Source of the DNA: Serratia marcescens
GTDB lineage: Bacteria > Pseudomonadota > Gammaproteobacteria > Enterobacterales > Enterobacteriaceae
Direction of reading: 5' to 3'
NCBI RefSeq assembly: GCF_006715005.1
Contig: NZ_VFMJ01000001.1
Location: forward strand, 4,154,001-4,218,000
Length of the DNA: 64,000 nt
Part shown: piece after piece, positions 40,858 to 52,400 of the stretch
Layout: each line of letters starts with the position of its first letter
Position numbering within the stretch: the stretch's first letter is position 1
The notes under the pieces: generated by a model
What the model saw: the letters and a program-made list of their open reading frames with translations, nothing else
Told to the model about the DNA's origin: nothing
Database searches by the model: none
Position numbers and translations under genes: made by a program

Positions 40858-42025
40858 GATCCATTCTATTTAGATACCCGCGACTCCGTGCCTCTTGCAA
40901 TATAAGTTCTGGAACGTTTTCCACATCAGATATCTTTCTCTTATTAACAATAATCTGACTCGCTTCTTTATAATCCGGCGCCCACAAGTAATTATTGTCA
41001 GTTATGTTTTTGTAAACAGATATTAGTGGTTTCTTCCATGCAGCAGATATATGTACAATCGAAGTATCTGGAGAGATAACCAAGTCAACTTGTCTAATCA
41101 GTTCCATAACATGATGCAGTGAATTGAATGGATTTATCGCAACATTATCGGGAAGAGACACATTCAGTTCTTTCCTGTGATCAAGAATAATAATGATGAT
41201 GTCATCTGATTTCTCGTTAATCATCTCAATAGTTTGAGTTAATTGCTCTTGAGATAAGTTTCTTTCTGGACTTCCAGTGAAAGCATTAATGACAATTTTA
41301 ATTCCCCCCTCCCATACGCTTAAATACTTTCGCACTTCGGAAGCAATCGCGTCAGGGATATGCAAGTCATAGGTGTGACTATTTTTAAAGTCAAGCCCCA
41401 TGTTATGCGCTGCCAAGGAAATGGCTTTTGTCACATGTTCCGTACCATTCTTAAATGGAATTGATTTGCTGTAGTGATTAATGAAATTCCATTTATTAAA
41501 TCCAAGAACAAACTTTGCGTTTAAGTCTCGAAAAAGCATCATCCTATGCACAGGGGTGTCGAACAGGCAAAGATCAACCACCAGGTCATAATTATTTTCA
41601 TTCAACGCTCTCATTGTCGACTCAGCCACGGTGTGACTAAATCTCTTCAAGAAAACCTCATTGTTACAGTCCCCAGCTTCGTAGATATTCCTGATATAGG
41701 GGTTGTATTTCATAGCTACGCTACTTGACTTTGTCAGTAGTAAATCAACTGTATAACCCGACTCATAAAGGCACTTCACTAGTGGCGTTGAAACCACAAC
41801 ATCTCCGATTGTTCCTTCATTGCGAAGGAGCAGTACAGTTTTGATTGCTTTGATATCAAAATTGCTTTTTCTACGCTTATCCCAGATAAGCTTTGCAATA
41901 TAAATCTTGATATTAAGCTTTACTTCCTTGAAGTAATAATTTCGTCTCCTGTTCCACTCCCTTAACTTCTTGAAACGACCACTTGAAATAGAAATTTCCA
42001 AATCCTTACTCACAACTCCCTCCAC
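40853..42025 (-). CDS. Family 9 glycosyltransferase (heptosyltransferase-like)
   Basis: 390 residues. N-terminal Rossmann half with LLLRNEGTIGDVVVSTPLVK and YDLVVDLCLFDTPVHRMM; C-terminal half with IVINAFTGSPERNLSQEQL and the sugar-nucleotide site VDLVISPDTSIVHISAAWKK. GT9 enzymes add heptose or related sugars to LPS or, in some cases, proteins. A basic N-terminal extension of ~60 residues is present. It is AT-rich, unlike the transfer genes, and lies inside the CDI cargo between orphan toxin modules. Nothing else is seen in 42026-42271. Confidence 0.8.
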   Translation of the reverse strand: MEGVVSKDLEISISSGRFKKLREWNRRRNYYFKEVKLNIKIYIAKLIWDKRRKSNFDIKAIKTVLLLRNEGTIGDVVVSTPLVKCLYESGYTVDLLLTKSSSVAMKYNPYIRNIYEAGDCNNEVFLKRFSHTVAESTMRALNENNYDLVVDLCLFDTPVHRMMLFRDLNAKFVLGFNKWNFINHYSKSIPFKNGTEHVTKAISLAAHNMGLDFKNSHTYDLHIPDAIASEVRKYLSVWEGGIKIVINAFTGSPERNLSQEQLTQTIEMINEKSDDIIIIILDHRKELNVSLPDNVAINPFNSLHHVMELIRQVDLVISPDTSIVHISAAWKKPLISVYKNITDNNYLWAPDYKEASQIIVNKRKISDVENVPELILQEARSRGYLNRMDP

Positions 42026-42271
42026 TTTTCATATGGGACCGCTCATTAACACATGAGAGAAGTATCTTATTAACCACCGAACAATACTGAGTATTTTAAC
42101 TATGTGCCATTTGGTTCTCATTACCTGGAAAGGTTGTCCGAAGCATTGTGGACTTCAAATAGTAGTCAGTGCAGTAAAAATAAATAAATTAAATCTGTGT
42201 AATTTGTTTTTACTGGCTTACTTCCTTGTATCTAACAGTTCCCCCCCCAATCATTGACTGGAATCAGACCG

Positions 42272-42538
42272 CTATTCTTCGGGTGGGTGGGGGGCATTAC
42301 GCTTCCGTTCATCAAGCTTAGACAATATCCAACAACCTATACCTAAGGGAATGCCTCCGGCTAGAGCAGTTTTTCCTGAGTAAATTACATCATCCCATCC
42401 GTAATTTAAAACCCCAATCTTAAAATAAGCATACACACTTATTCCAAAAACCAATAACATAACAAATAAAAACAAAAAGATAACGCAGTATCCAATGAGA
42501 AAAACTAGCAAATGAAAATTAACTTTTTTAGGTAACAT
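42272..42538 (-). CDS. Small membrane protein, putative immunity for orphan toxin 2
   Basis: 88 residues from ATG 42538 (MLPKKVNFHLLVFLIG). Two transmembrane segments: LLVFLIGYCVIFLFLFVMLL and TALAGGIPLGIGCWILS. It starts immediately after the stop of the orphan CT at 42540, the standard CdiA-CT/CdiI order. A membrane location suggests protection against a membrane-acting toxin. Low sequence similarity to known families. Confidence 0.6.
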   Translation of the reverse strand: MLPKKVNFHLLVFLIGYCVIFLFLFVMLLVFGISVYAYFKIGVLNYGWDDVIYSGKTALAGGIPLGIGCWILSKLDERKRNAPHPPEE

Positions 42539-42539
42539 T

Positions 42540-43172
42540 TTACTTACCATCCAATTTTTCTTGGGTTTTGCTTCCTGTTAATTCTGATGTTATAGCACCA
42601 GTTCCAGCTCCAATTAGCTCTGCAGAGCCATCACTAATAATAGGTTTCAACTTATCAGTAACAACTTTACCAGCCCCAATCATCGCATTGGTCGGATCTT
42701 CACCTTTGATCGTACTGCCAACATAAGCACCGCCAACACTGACACCACCTGTCAGCAACGGGCCTTTACCTTGCGATAATGCCCCTGTCCCTATTGCAAG
42801 TAGTGCATCGGTGTAGCTGAAGGGTTTGTCTCCATTCACCGTGAGTTGCGTACTGACATTCGCTGCACCACCAATAGCCCCTCCCGTTGCGGCCGCTCCT
42901 GCACCGGCGGTTGACCCCGTGCCCATTGTCGCTGCTGTGCTCATCAATAGTGCCCATTTTTTCACAAGCTCGGTAGCCGGCTGTGGTGCCCCTGTTCCCA
43001 GACCTTTTGCCAGGTCGCTCTGCGCCTGTGTTACCTCTTCCGGCGTGGCACCATGCTCCGTCATAAACTTGCTCAGTGTCGAAGTGGCTCGCCCTGCATC
43101 CATTAGCCCATTCGGCAAGCTCAGATGGTTATTCTCAACTACAAAAATTCCGACAGATCGGTTCTTCTGCAA
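42540..43172 (-). CDS. Orphan CdiA C-terminal toxin module
   Basis: 210 residues. A VENN motif (GIFVVENNHLSLPN) near the start marks the boundary used for CdiA-CT exchange. The rest is Gly/Ala-rich with GGVSVGGAYVGSTIKGEDPT and SDGSAELIGAGTGAI, resembling the CT region of the main CdiA (AEIKGDDPFMGAL). No secretion signal of its own: it would only act after recombination onto cdiA. The toxic mechanism is probably membrane-directed, judged from the immunity partner. Confidence 0.7.
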   Translation of the reverse strand: MQKNRSVGIFVVENNHLSLPNGLMDAGRATSTLSKFMTEHGATPEEVTQAQSDLAKGLGTGAPQPATELVKKWALLMSTAATMGTGSTAGAGAAATGGAIGGAANVSTQLTVNGDKPFSYTDALLAIGTGALSQGKGPLLTGGVSVGGAYVGSTIKGEDPTNAMIGAGKVVTDKLKPIISDGSAELIGAGTGAITSELTGSKTQEKLDGK

Positions 43173-43197
43173 TTATCCGCTTTCATAGCAAAATGCT

Positions 43198-43425
43198 CTA
43201 TATCTTTCGGTAGTAAAATAACCAGTAGGCAAATCCAACACCAACCCCCACTAAAGCTGTATTCAATACTTTATGAAAGTTCTCCTTCAAGTACCCTAGC
43301 ATTTGATCGCCGCCACCAATCCAGTACCCCACCACTTGAAAAATAAAACTTACAAAAAAAATCATTAAAAAGAAGGCAACGCACAAATACAACAGGACCA
43401 GTAGTGACTTTTTACTTATTAACAT
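43198..43425 (-). CDS. cdiI: CdiI-like membrane immunity protein
   Basis: 75 residues from ATG 43425, 7 nt after ggag. Two hydrophobic segments (LLVLLYLCVAFFLMIFFVSF and VLNTALVGVGVGFAYWLFYY). It overlaps the cdiA stop by 14 bp, so it is cotranslated. Size and topology resemble the small membrane CdiI that protects against the ionophore-type CdiA of E. coli EC93, although sequence identity is not evident to me. Confidence 0.7.
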   Translation of the reverse strand: MLISKKSLLVLLYLCVAFFLMIFFVSFIFQVVGYWIGGGDQMLGYLKENFHKVLNTALVGVGVGFAYWLFYYRKI

Positions 43426-46400
43426 TACCATTCTCCTTATTTTTTATAGAGTTTTGCAATGCGTCAGAGAACCACCCAGAAACAGCTGAGTCAGCTACAT
43501 TTCCAGAAAGTGAAGGTAAGTTATTTTGAGGGGCTGGTTTTGTGATAGTCCAGACTCCTGTTGGAACCCATTCATATTGCTTCGACACTGGATTAAGTAC
43601 CTTACTCATAGGCACCTTGATAACATTACCCGCAGCATAACCAGCCGATGCGCCAGCCTTACTTAGTAGAGCCCCCATAAACGGATCGTCGCCTTTAATC
43701 TCCGCTTGATAGTAACCACCCGCTGCATTCCAAGATACTGTAGGGTTATAACCTTTACCCGCAGTTATAGCTCCAATCACTCCTGATCCGATCACGTCAG
43801 AGAGTTTCACTTCACCAGTCGTGCCGTACTGAATTCCTGCACTGGCCGCAGATGCCACCCCAACAGCAATTAATTGTTCTTTACCCTTGGTAACGGTATT
43901 GGTGATAATCGCTTTCCCGCCCATAACCGCAACCGGCCATGGGGTCGGATCGCTTATTACAGATAACAGGCGATCTCCAGTGGTGATATTGTCTTTTAGG
44001 AATTTAAGGTCAGTTCCATTTAGGTAATTCACCAGTGCTGCCGCACTCGGATCTTTCAGCTTTACATCCAGCCGGATTTGCGACGGATGCGCATCATTAG
44101 CAACATTTGTCGCCCCCTGAATAAGCTCTTCCCATGTCACACAGGCAACGCCACCACCGGAGCAAGCATCAATCAGTTCCTTGCTGTTCTTGTTGCTGAT
44201 TTCTATGTATTTTTCAACCACTGCGTTACAGTCACCACCGGATGCTTTACAGTCGGAGAGTTCTTTATCAAGCGCTCTGGCTTCTGTACTGCTCAGATAG
44301 TTATTCTCCACCGCATTCTTGCCGGCCTGCCCACCGGTCACCGCTCCTGCAGTATCGCCCGTCACCAGCCCGCCTGCAAGCCCTGCGGCCAACTGGCTCA
44401 ATGCGCTGACCTGCTGCTTCTCGTTTTCGCTCAGCTGCTCTGCCGTCTTGCCCGGGAACAGCTGGCCGGCAATGTAGCGCGCCGCCAGTTCACCGCCACC
44501 CGCGCCCAGTCCCCCTGCCGCGACCGACTGGTTGTTCAGCTGCGCGGTCACTGCGCCCAGCATCGCGTGCGCCATCGCATTGGCGGCGATATTGTCTTCA
44601 CCGACCCGCTTTTTAATTTCCGTCGCCAGGTACGGCGATGCACCGCTGGCCAGTGCCCCGGCCAGATTATTGCCCGCCAGCGCCGTCAGCGCGCCCGTCA
44701 CCGCCTGCGCCGCCTTCTGCAGGTCGGTGCCGTATTGCCGCATCGCGTTGTCGTACGCCTGTTTCATCACCGCCACATCGTTCGTCGGTTTGCCGGCCTT
44801 CTCCAGTTGCTCTCGGGCCTGCGCCAGCGCCGCCGGGTCTTTCTGTGCCTTCAGCCCGGCGATATCGCCCTGCGTGCGGATGACGTCCATTGCCTGGCCG
44901 CCAATCTCCCCAATCAACTGCGCCTGCTTCAGCCGGTTCTGCTCCTTCTCCTTGTTGAATATCGGGCTGATGCTGCCGTCGTTGGCATGCTCGGTATCCC
45001 GGTTCAGCTGCGCCACATCCTGTTGCTGTTTGTCGGTGTCGCGGACTATCAGCGTACCCTCACTGACGCCGGCCTTCGTCGTGCCCTCGGCATGCCCGCT
45101 GTTGTTGGCACCCGACAGCATGCCGCCGGCCATATTGGTCAGCAGGTCTTTGCCCACCGGCCCGCCGGTGCTGAATGACCCGCCGCTATGCGTTGCGCTG
45201 TAGTCCGCCTGGTTGTGGATGTCCGTCCAGCCCAGCGTGCCGGTATCGAGGCGGTTTTTCTCTTTGTCCGCCTGGCTTGCAATGACGGCACCATCAAGCT
45301 GGGTATGTTCTTTGACTTTGACGTCATACCCGCCTTTGCCCGCAAACAGCCCGGTCTGCTCTTTTACCGAGTCGAAGTTGCTGTGCAGCTTGTCCTTGCT
45401 GGCGCTCACGTTGGCTGAACCGGTCATCGAGCCGAAGGTGAAACTGCCGCCCGCGCTGGCGTTTTGCTGCCTGGCATCATAGCGGTCGCTGTCCTGCTGG
45501 CTTTGCAGCGTCAGGTCACGGCCCACGTCGACGGTAACCTTTTCGCCGCTGGCCTGCGCGCCGGTAAGCGTGGTGTCGCGGCCGCTGGTCACCTTGAGAT
45601 TACTGCCCGCATCCAGGGTGGTTTCGGTATGGGTCAGGCCGTTGCCGTTCTCATGTCCCTTGCCGGCATTGACGCCGGCCGAGACGCTGATGCCATAGCC
45701 GCCCGAACCGGCGCCGATGCCGACACCGACGTTGCCGCCTTTGCTGCTGTTCTTGCCGACGGTGCTTTCGCTGTTCTGCGCCGACTGCAGGGTAATGTCC
45801 CGCGCCGCATCGAGCGACAGGTCTTTGCCCGCTTTCAGCTGGCTTCCGGTGATGGCGATATCGCCACTTTGCGTATTGTGGTTCTTGCCGCTCGCCGTTA
45901 TCGACAGGTTTTGCCCGGCGGTAAGCGTGCTGCCCTGCGACTGGCGGCTGTCGGTGCGGGTTTCGCTTTTCGACGACTGGCTGCCGTAGGAGGCGCTGAT
46001 GCCTACCGTATTGGTGGCGCCCTGCGCCGCATCTTCGTCTCCCGGCTGTAAACCGGCAGCGGCGTTTTTCGCCTCCGCCGAGGCGGTCAGCGCATTGTCC
46101 CGCTCCCAGGCCTGTGCGGCCTGCACGCCGGACAGCGCCGCCTTGGTGTTTTGCAGCACGTTCAGGCGTCCGTCGCCTTCTTTTCTTGCCTGTTGCGCCG
46201 AGCTGACGGCCGCGTTGAGCGCGCCGCCCACGGTGCCCGACAGCGCCACGCTCAGGCCGCTCTGTTTCTGCTCGAAGGTTTCTTTGCGCGTACGCTGATC
46301 GTAGCCGGGGTCAATAGTCACGCTGTCGCCGGTCAACGCCAGGTCCTTGTTCGCGATCAGATCGGCGCCACCGATGTGCAACTGGTTACCCGCCGTGATG

Positions 46401-49400
46401 TTGACGCTGCCCTGACTGCTGCCGACGGTGCTGACACTTTGGCTCTGAGTCCTGCCTTTCTCGTCGATTTCGTGTTTACTCGACTGTTTACCAATGGTGA
46501 AGCCGATGCCGCCGCTGCCCAGCAGGCCGCTTTTTTTCTTCTCTTCCAGCAGGTAATGCGTGTCGGTCTCAGTGGCCGCGCCGATGTCGACGTTACGGCC
46601 GGCCTGCAGGTTCACGTCCCGGTCAGCGGCAATGGCCGAGCCGGTGACCGTCAGATCGTTGCCGGCGCTGACGCTGACGCTGTTGCCGCTCAGCAGGCTG
46701 CCTTTCTCGCGCGTGGTCGCGTCATTGGCGATACTGTGGCTGCTGCTTTTTTTCAGGAAGCCTTTTTTCTGTGACCGCTCTTCACTGAGGGTCGACTCGC
46801 GTTCGGTGGCGGTATTGAGGGTCACATCCTGCTTCGCCTGCAGGGCGATGGCGCCCTGGTCGCTGTGCAGGGTGCTTGCCGTGGCGATGATGCTGCCGTT
46901 CTGCGCTACCACCGTGACGCCGCCCTGCCCGCTGAGGGTGCTGCCCACCACGTTTTCCCGCAGGACTTCTTCGGCGCGCTCACCCTTGGTTTTCCGGCCG
47001 CGACTTTCCTCGTTGGAGACGCGATGCTCGCTGTCGGTGGTGTGGTTAAGGATCACATCGTTTTTCGCCTGCAGGGCGATGGCGCCCTGGTCACTGTGCA
47101 AGGTGCTGCCGATGACCGTGACGTCGCCTTCACGCCCGACTACCGTCACGCCGTCGCGCCCACTGAAAGTGCTGCCGGTGCTGATTTCGCGCTCGGTTTG
47201 CTCGATGCGACGGCTTTTGGTTTTAGCCTCGCGTTTGTTTTCGCTGTCCTGGTCCTGCGCGCGGGTGCGCGCGTCTTTAATGGTCACGTCCCGCGCGCTG
47301 ACGCCAATACGCCCCTCTTTACTGTCAATCTGCGCGCCTTCGGCCAACAGGCGGTTGCCCGCCACCAGGGTGACGCCCTGGTCTCCGCTGAGTGCGCTTA
47401 ATGTCAGGCGCTCTTCCTGGCGGTCGTTGCTGACTGATGAAGTACGGCTGTTGGCGTCCAGGTGCGTGGTATTGGTGGTGCTTTCGGCCCTGATGTTGAT
47501 ATCGCCGCCGGCCTGCACGCGGGTGCTGCCGGCGGCGCTGGCCTGGCTGCCCGTGAACGTGACGTCTCGCCCGGCATTGAGCGTGAGGTTGCCGCCGGCG
47601 TTAAGCTCACTCCCCTGAGCCTGCTGCCATTCGCCGCTGACGTGCGCCATCCGGGAGCCTGCCGCTTCCGTGCCGCCGCGGGTGCGGTTACCCATTGAAC
47701 CGGAGATAACCTCAAGATCGGCGGTATGGCTGCTTTTCGCGGCGGTGATGGTCAGATCGTTACGCGCGCTCAGGCTGAGCGTATCGGCCGCATCCAGTTT
47801 CGCCCCCGTGAGCGTGATATCGGTACCGCGCAGGCGAATATCGCCGGCGCTCATCGTCGCCTGACGCAGCGCATCCTGCAGGTTAGTGCTCATGGCCAGA
47901 CTGTCGGCCTGCACGTCAATGCTGCCGGCTTTGATGTCGCCGCCCTGATGCAGGAACTGCCCGGCGTCGACCGTCAGGGCTTTGTCGGCAAACAGGTTGC
48001 CGGCATTGGTGATGCTGTTTGCCGAGAGTTGCAGGTCGCCGCCGCCAATTACCGCGCCATCGCCGGTCAGGCGCAGCGTAGTCTGTGCCAGGTACACCTT
48101 CGGTACCCACACCGTTTGCGGGCCGCCTTCCGTTTGCACCGTCTCGCTCACCAGCCAGACGATATCCTGTTGCAACGCTGCAATTTGCTCCGGCGTCAGG
48201 GCCACGCCCGGCACCAGATGGAAGTCCTGGGCGACTTTGCTGCCATTGTTCATCAGTTGCTGATACTGCTCCATCGCATCCCAGCCCTTGACGGACGGTT
48301 TACCGGTCAGCGCCAGCACCTGCTCGCGCACCAGACGCTGCTCGTAAAAGCCGTCGCCCAGGCGCTTATGGGCCTGCGCGGGGTCATACCCTACGCGTTC
48401 TAGCATATAGTCGCTGCTGATAAAGTTGTCGCGGCGGGTAAAGCGTTCATCGGTCACCACCAGGAACGGGCTGCCGGTCGCCGTATGCTGACTAAACAAG
48501 CCGTTATTGGGGATGGCGGTGGCCACATTGCCCAGGTGCTGTAACTGCGTCAGCGCCAGCTCAGACGGCAGCAGTGGGCGCCCCAGCGGCGAGGACGGCG
48601 CGGCGCCCGGTCTTGTCATTTGCTCGCCCGGTGCCAACGCCGTATCGCCGTCAGGTCGGGCAGCGCCCTCTACCGTGAAGGCCAGCGGATTGCGCTCAAG
48701 CTCGGCGCGTTCGGCATCTACCGCCTTCAACGCCGCATCAAGTTGACTGATTTGCGCCTGATTGACCGTGGTGTTGGTGATGCGGGCTCCGTTGATGGTG
48801 ACCGTGCCATTGCCGGTGATCACCCCGTCAACGGTCACCAGCGCCGTGGTTTCGTCCCGGTTGAACGTGGGGTACCAGTGATGCGTGTCCTTGTCATAAT
48901 GGTCAACGATAGCCGCCTGGCGCCGCTCATTAACCGAGTAACCGCGGTTGTCCACGCTGCCGCCGCCGTCCTGCGTCAGATTGCCGTTGGCAGTAATGAC
49001 GCTGGCGTCATTGAGCAACGCTCCCGTGATGCGCAGCACCATGTTGCCGCCCGCCAGAATACGCGCGCCGATCCCCTCACTCACCAGCTTGTCGCGCGTC
49101 ACCGTGCCGCTCTCGGTACGTTCGCGGAAGTTGTTGTAATCGGTGATGAACGGCGCGCTGTCGATATCGACATGCTTTTCGGGATCCCAGGTCATCACCT
49201 GCGTCCAGTCGTGCTCCCAATGGAAGCCGTTTTGGTAAGGCGTCGGGATATTCGACAGCTGGTTTCCCCCCCGCGTCTCGTAGAACGTCATCGCATAGCT
49301 GCCATCGGCATTCGGCTTGAGCGCCAGGTAATTGACCCACAGGTCGGTCAGTTGGCCCTTATTGTCCTTGACCCGCACCTGTGCGCGCTTGCCCGCCGCA

Positions 49401-52400
49401 TCAATGGCCAGCAGAGTGCCGTAGCGGGTGGTTTGCGCCGCCGCATCATCCTGGAAAGTCAGCTGTTGGGTAGTCGGCGCCAGGGTGCTTTTGTCAGGGT
49501 TGACCTTTGAACCGTAGGAGCGCCAGTAGTAGTTGTAGCGGTGCCATTTGTAGTCGCTCTTCTCCGCGTCACGCTCAATCACCAGCCCTTCGCGCAGGTT
49601 GTTCAGGCGACGGGCCTCGACGGTGGCGTCACCGTCAGCTTCGATAAAGCTGGCCCGATTTTCAATCAGGTCATCGCTGTGCAACTGCAGGCGGTCGGCG
49701 CTGTAAATCAGCGCGCCCTCCCGATTGGTCAGTCGCTCACCGGCCTGCACCGTCAGGCTGTGGGTCGCCGCCATCACCGCAGGCGCACCGTGGTTGTCGA
49801 TAATGCGCCCGTTCACGGTGATGTCGTCGCCCATCAGCGCCGCGGTGTTGTCCAGGGAATCGACGTTCAGCGTCATGCTGTCCGCCTCAAGGCGCCCGGT
49901 GTTTTGCAAGGCTCCGGTCGTCAGCAGCAGCGTTTTGCCCACCAGCGTCGCCGGATTGGTGATGCTGGCCGCAGTGAGCGCCAGATTGCCTGGCAGCAAC
50001 CAATCCGCCAGGTTGGTAAAGGCGCCGCTCAGGGAGAACGTCACCGTGCCGTTACTGCTGATCGTTTCGCCGGCCTGATGGGTGTAGTCCTGCTGCGCGG
50101 ACAGCGTCAGCGCCTGCAGCCCCAGCAGGGTACCGTTCTGATTATCCAAGGTACGCGCATGCACGGTGAGTTGCCCGGCGCTCTCCACGCGCCCGCCCTG
50201 GTTGAGCAGCGCCAGCGGCGAGTCGGTCTGTGACCGGTCAGTATTGATATTGAGGTTGCCGTTGGCCAGGATACGCCCCTGGCGGTTGTCCAGCTGCGTT
50301 ACCCCCGCGAGGGTCATCTGGCCGCTACTCGGCAGGCGGCCTGCGGTATTGTCGATATCATGAGAGGTGATATCGGCGCGTGTGGTGCCCAGTATCAACC
50401 CACCATCACGATTGTTCAGACGGTCGGCCTGTAGATTGAGAGCCGCCTGGCTGCTGAGCGTGCCCTGACCGCTGTTATCGAGCGTCCCGGCCTTGAGCGC
50501 CAGCCCCTGGGTTGACACTAATTGCCCACCCCGGTTGTTGACCTGCGCCCCCTCAAGGGTGAGCGAGTCGCCGCTGTGCACCTTGCCGTGCTGATTGTTA
50601 AGCCGGTCGAGTCGGTAGATGCCCGCCCCCTGACTGATGAGCGTACCTCCGGCGTTGTCCAGCTGCTTTGATGCCACCGCGATGCCGCCGCGGCTGCTGA
50701 ATACGCCGCGTGTATTATTGATACCGGCGGCCGACACCTTCTGGTCGCCATTACTGCGCACGGCACCGTCGGTATTCTCCAGCAAGCCAAGAATACACAG
50801 CGCTACGTGTTGCTGGCCGTCTATCGTCCCGCCGGCATTATTCAGCGTTTGTGCGTCAAGCGCCAGCGCACCACCGCCCTGTATTTTCCCGCCGCGGTTG
50901 TCCAGCCCACCGTTCAGATTGAGCCGCAGCTGCTTCTGGCTGTAGAGTTGCCCCGCCTGTGCGTTATCAAGGCTACGGGCGGCAATAGTCAGCGCCTGGC
51001 CCGCCAGCCACTGACCACCGGCGTTATTGATGGCGCCGGCATGTTCGCCATCTTTGGCGCCTGCAACAGCAAGCTGCCCCTGCGCCGAGACCTTGCCGTT
51101 GCGATTATCGATATCCTGTTTGATGCGCAGAGCCAGGTTTTGCGCCGATTGCATCACGCCCCGGGCGTTATCCAACCAGTCAGCCGTAAGCTGTGCTTCC
51201 TGCTGGCTCTGTACGCTGCCCTTCGTATTGTCAAAACCGCCGCTTCTGGCCCGCCAGCTCCCCTGGCTGCCCATCCAACCCTGCGCGTTGACGATATCCT
51301 GCGCCTGCAGCATTTGAGACGACTGACTAAAAATCCGCCCCTGGCCGTTATCCAGCTTGTCGGTGAACTGCATGTCCAGGCTGCCCAGCGCGTTGATGGC
51401 GCCCTGAGCATTGAGCAGACTGGCGGCGCGCACCTGCGTGCGGCCATTGCCGGTCAAGGTGCCGCCCTGATTGTCCCAGCCGCCGGTCAGGTTCAGGGAA
51501 AGCGCCTGCCCGCCGAGCACCACCCCTGCAGCGCGGTTGGTCAACTGGCCTCCCTGCAGAGACAGGTCGCCACCGCTCTGCAGGGAGCCGCCATCATTAT
51601 CGAACAGGCTGGCTGCACCGCCTTTAACGGCAAGGGCTTGCTGCGCGGTCAGTTTGCCGGTGCGATTGAGGATATTGCCTGTAGCATCCAGCGTCAGGCC
51701 TCCGCCGGACTGCAGCCGCCCGCCGGTATTGTCGAGCGACTGCGCGCTGGCGGTGACCTGCTGGCCACCTTGTGCGGTGCCACCCTGGTTGTCCCAATCG
51801 CCATCGGTGTTGACGGCGAGTGTGCTGCCGCCTTCAAGCCAGCCGGCGGCGTTGCTCAACCCTTGCTTCGCCGTCAGGTTCGCATCCTGCCTGGCGACCA
51901 CCTTGCCCTGAGCGTTATCGAGGCGCTGCGCCGTTAGCGTGAGCGACTCGCCGCTGATTTCCCCCTCGCGGTTGCCAAGCACGCCCGACGTAGTGAGAGA
52001 GAGCCTTTGCCCACCCAGCAGCTTGCCGGCCTCGTTGTGGACGTCTCGCGCTGACACCGTGGTTTGCCCATTTCCCTGCACCCTACCGTGATGATTGTTC
52101 AGCTCGCCCTCACTGCTCACCGTCAGCATCTCACCGGCGCCCAGCAGCCCCTGCGTGTTGTCCAGCCCCTGACGGGCATGCAGCTCAAGCCGTTGTCGGC
52201 CAATCACCTTGCCCTGCGTGTTGTCGAGACGGTCAGACTTCACCGTCAGCACCGCGGCGCTGATTTCGCCGCCACGGTTACTGGCATTACCCGAGGTCGT
52301 CAGGGTTGATGCCTGGCCGGACAGCAGCTTGCCACCGTCGTTGTTGAGGGTCGTTGCCGTTGCCGTGACGGCCGTTTCGCCTTGCGCCGTGCCGCCACGG

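Noticed and set aside
44078..45178. 366-codon plus-strand frame and many other long frames opposite cdiA (43412-54508)
   Set aside because: They are antisense shadows of the GC-rich repetitive cdiA gene, lack ribosome sites and family motifs, and shift frame from repeat to repeat.
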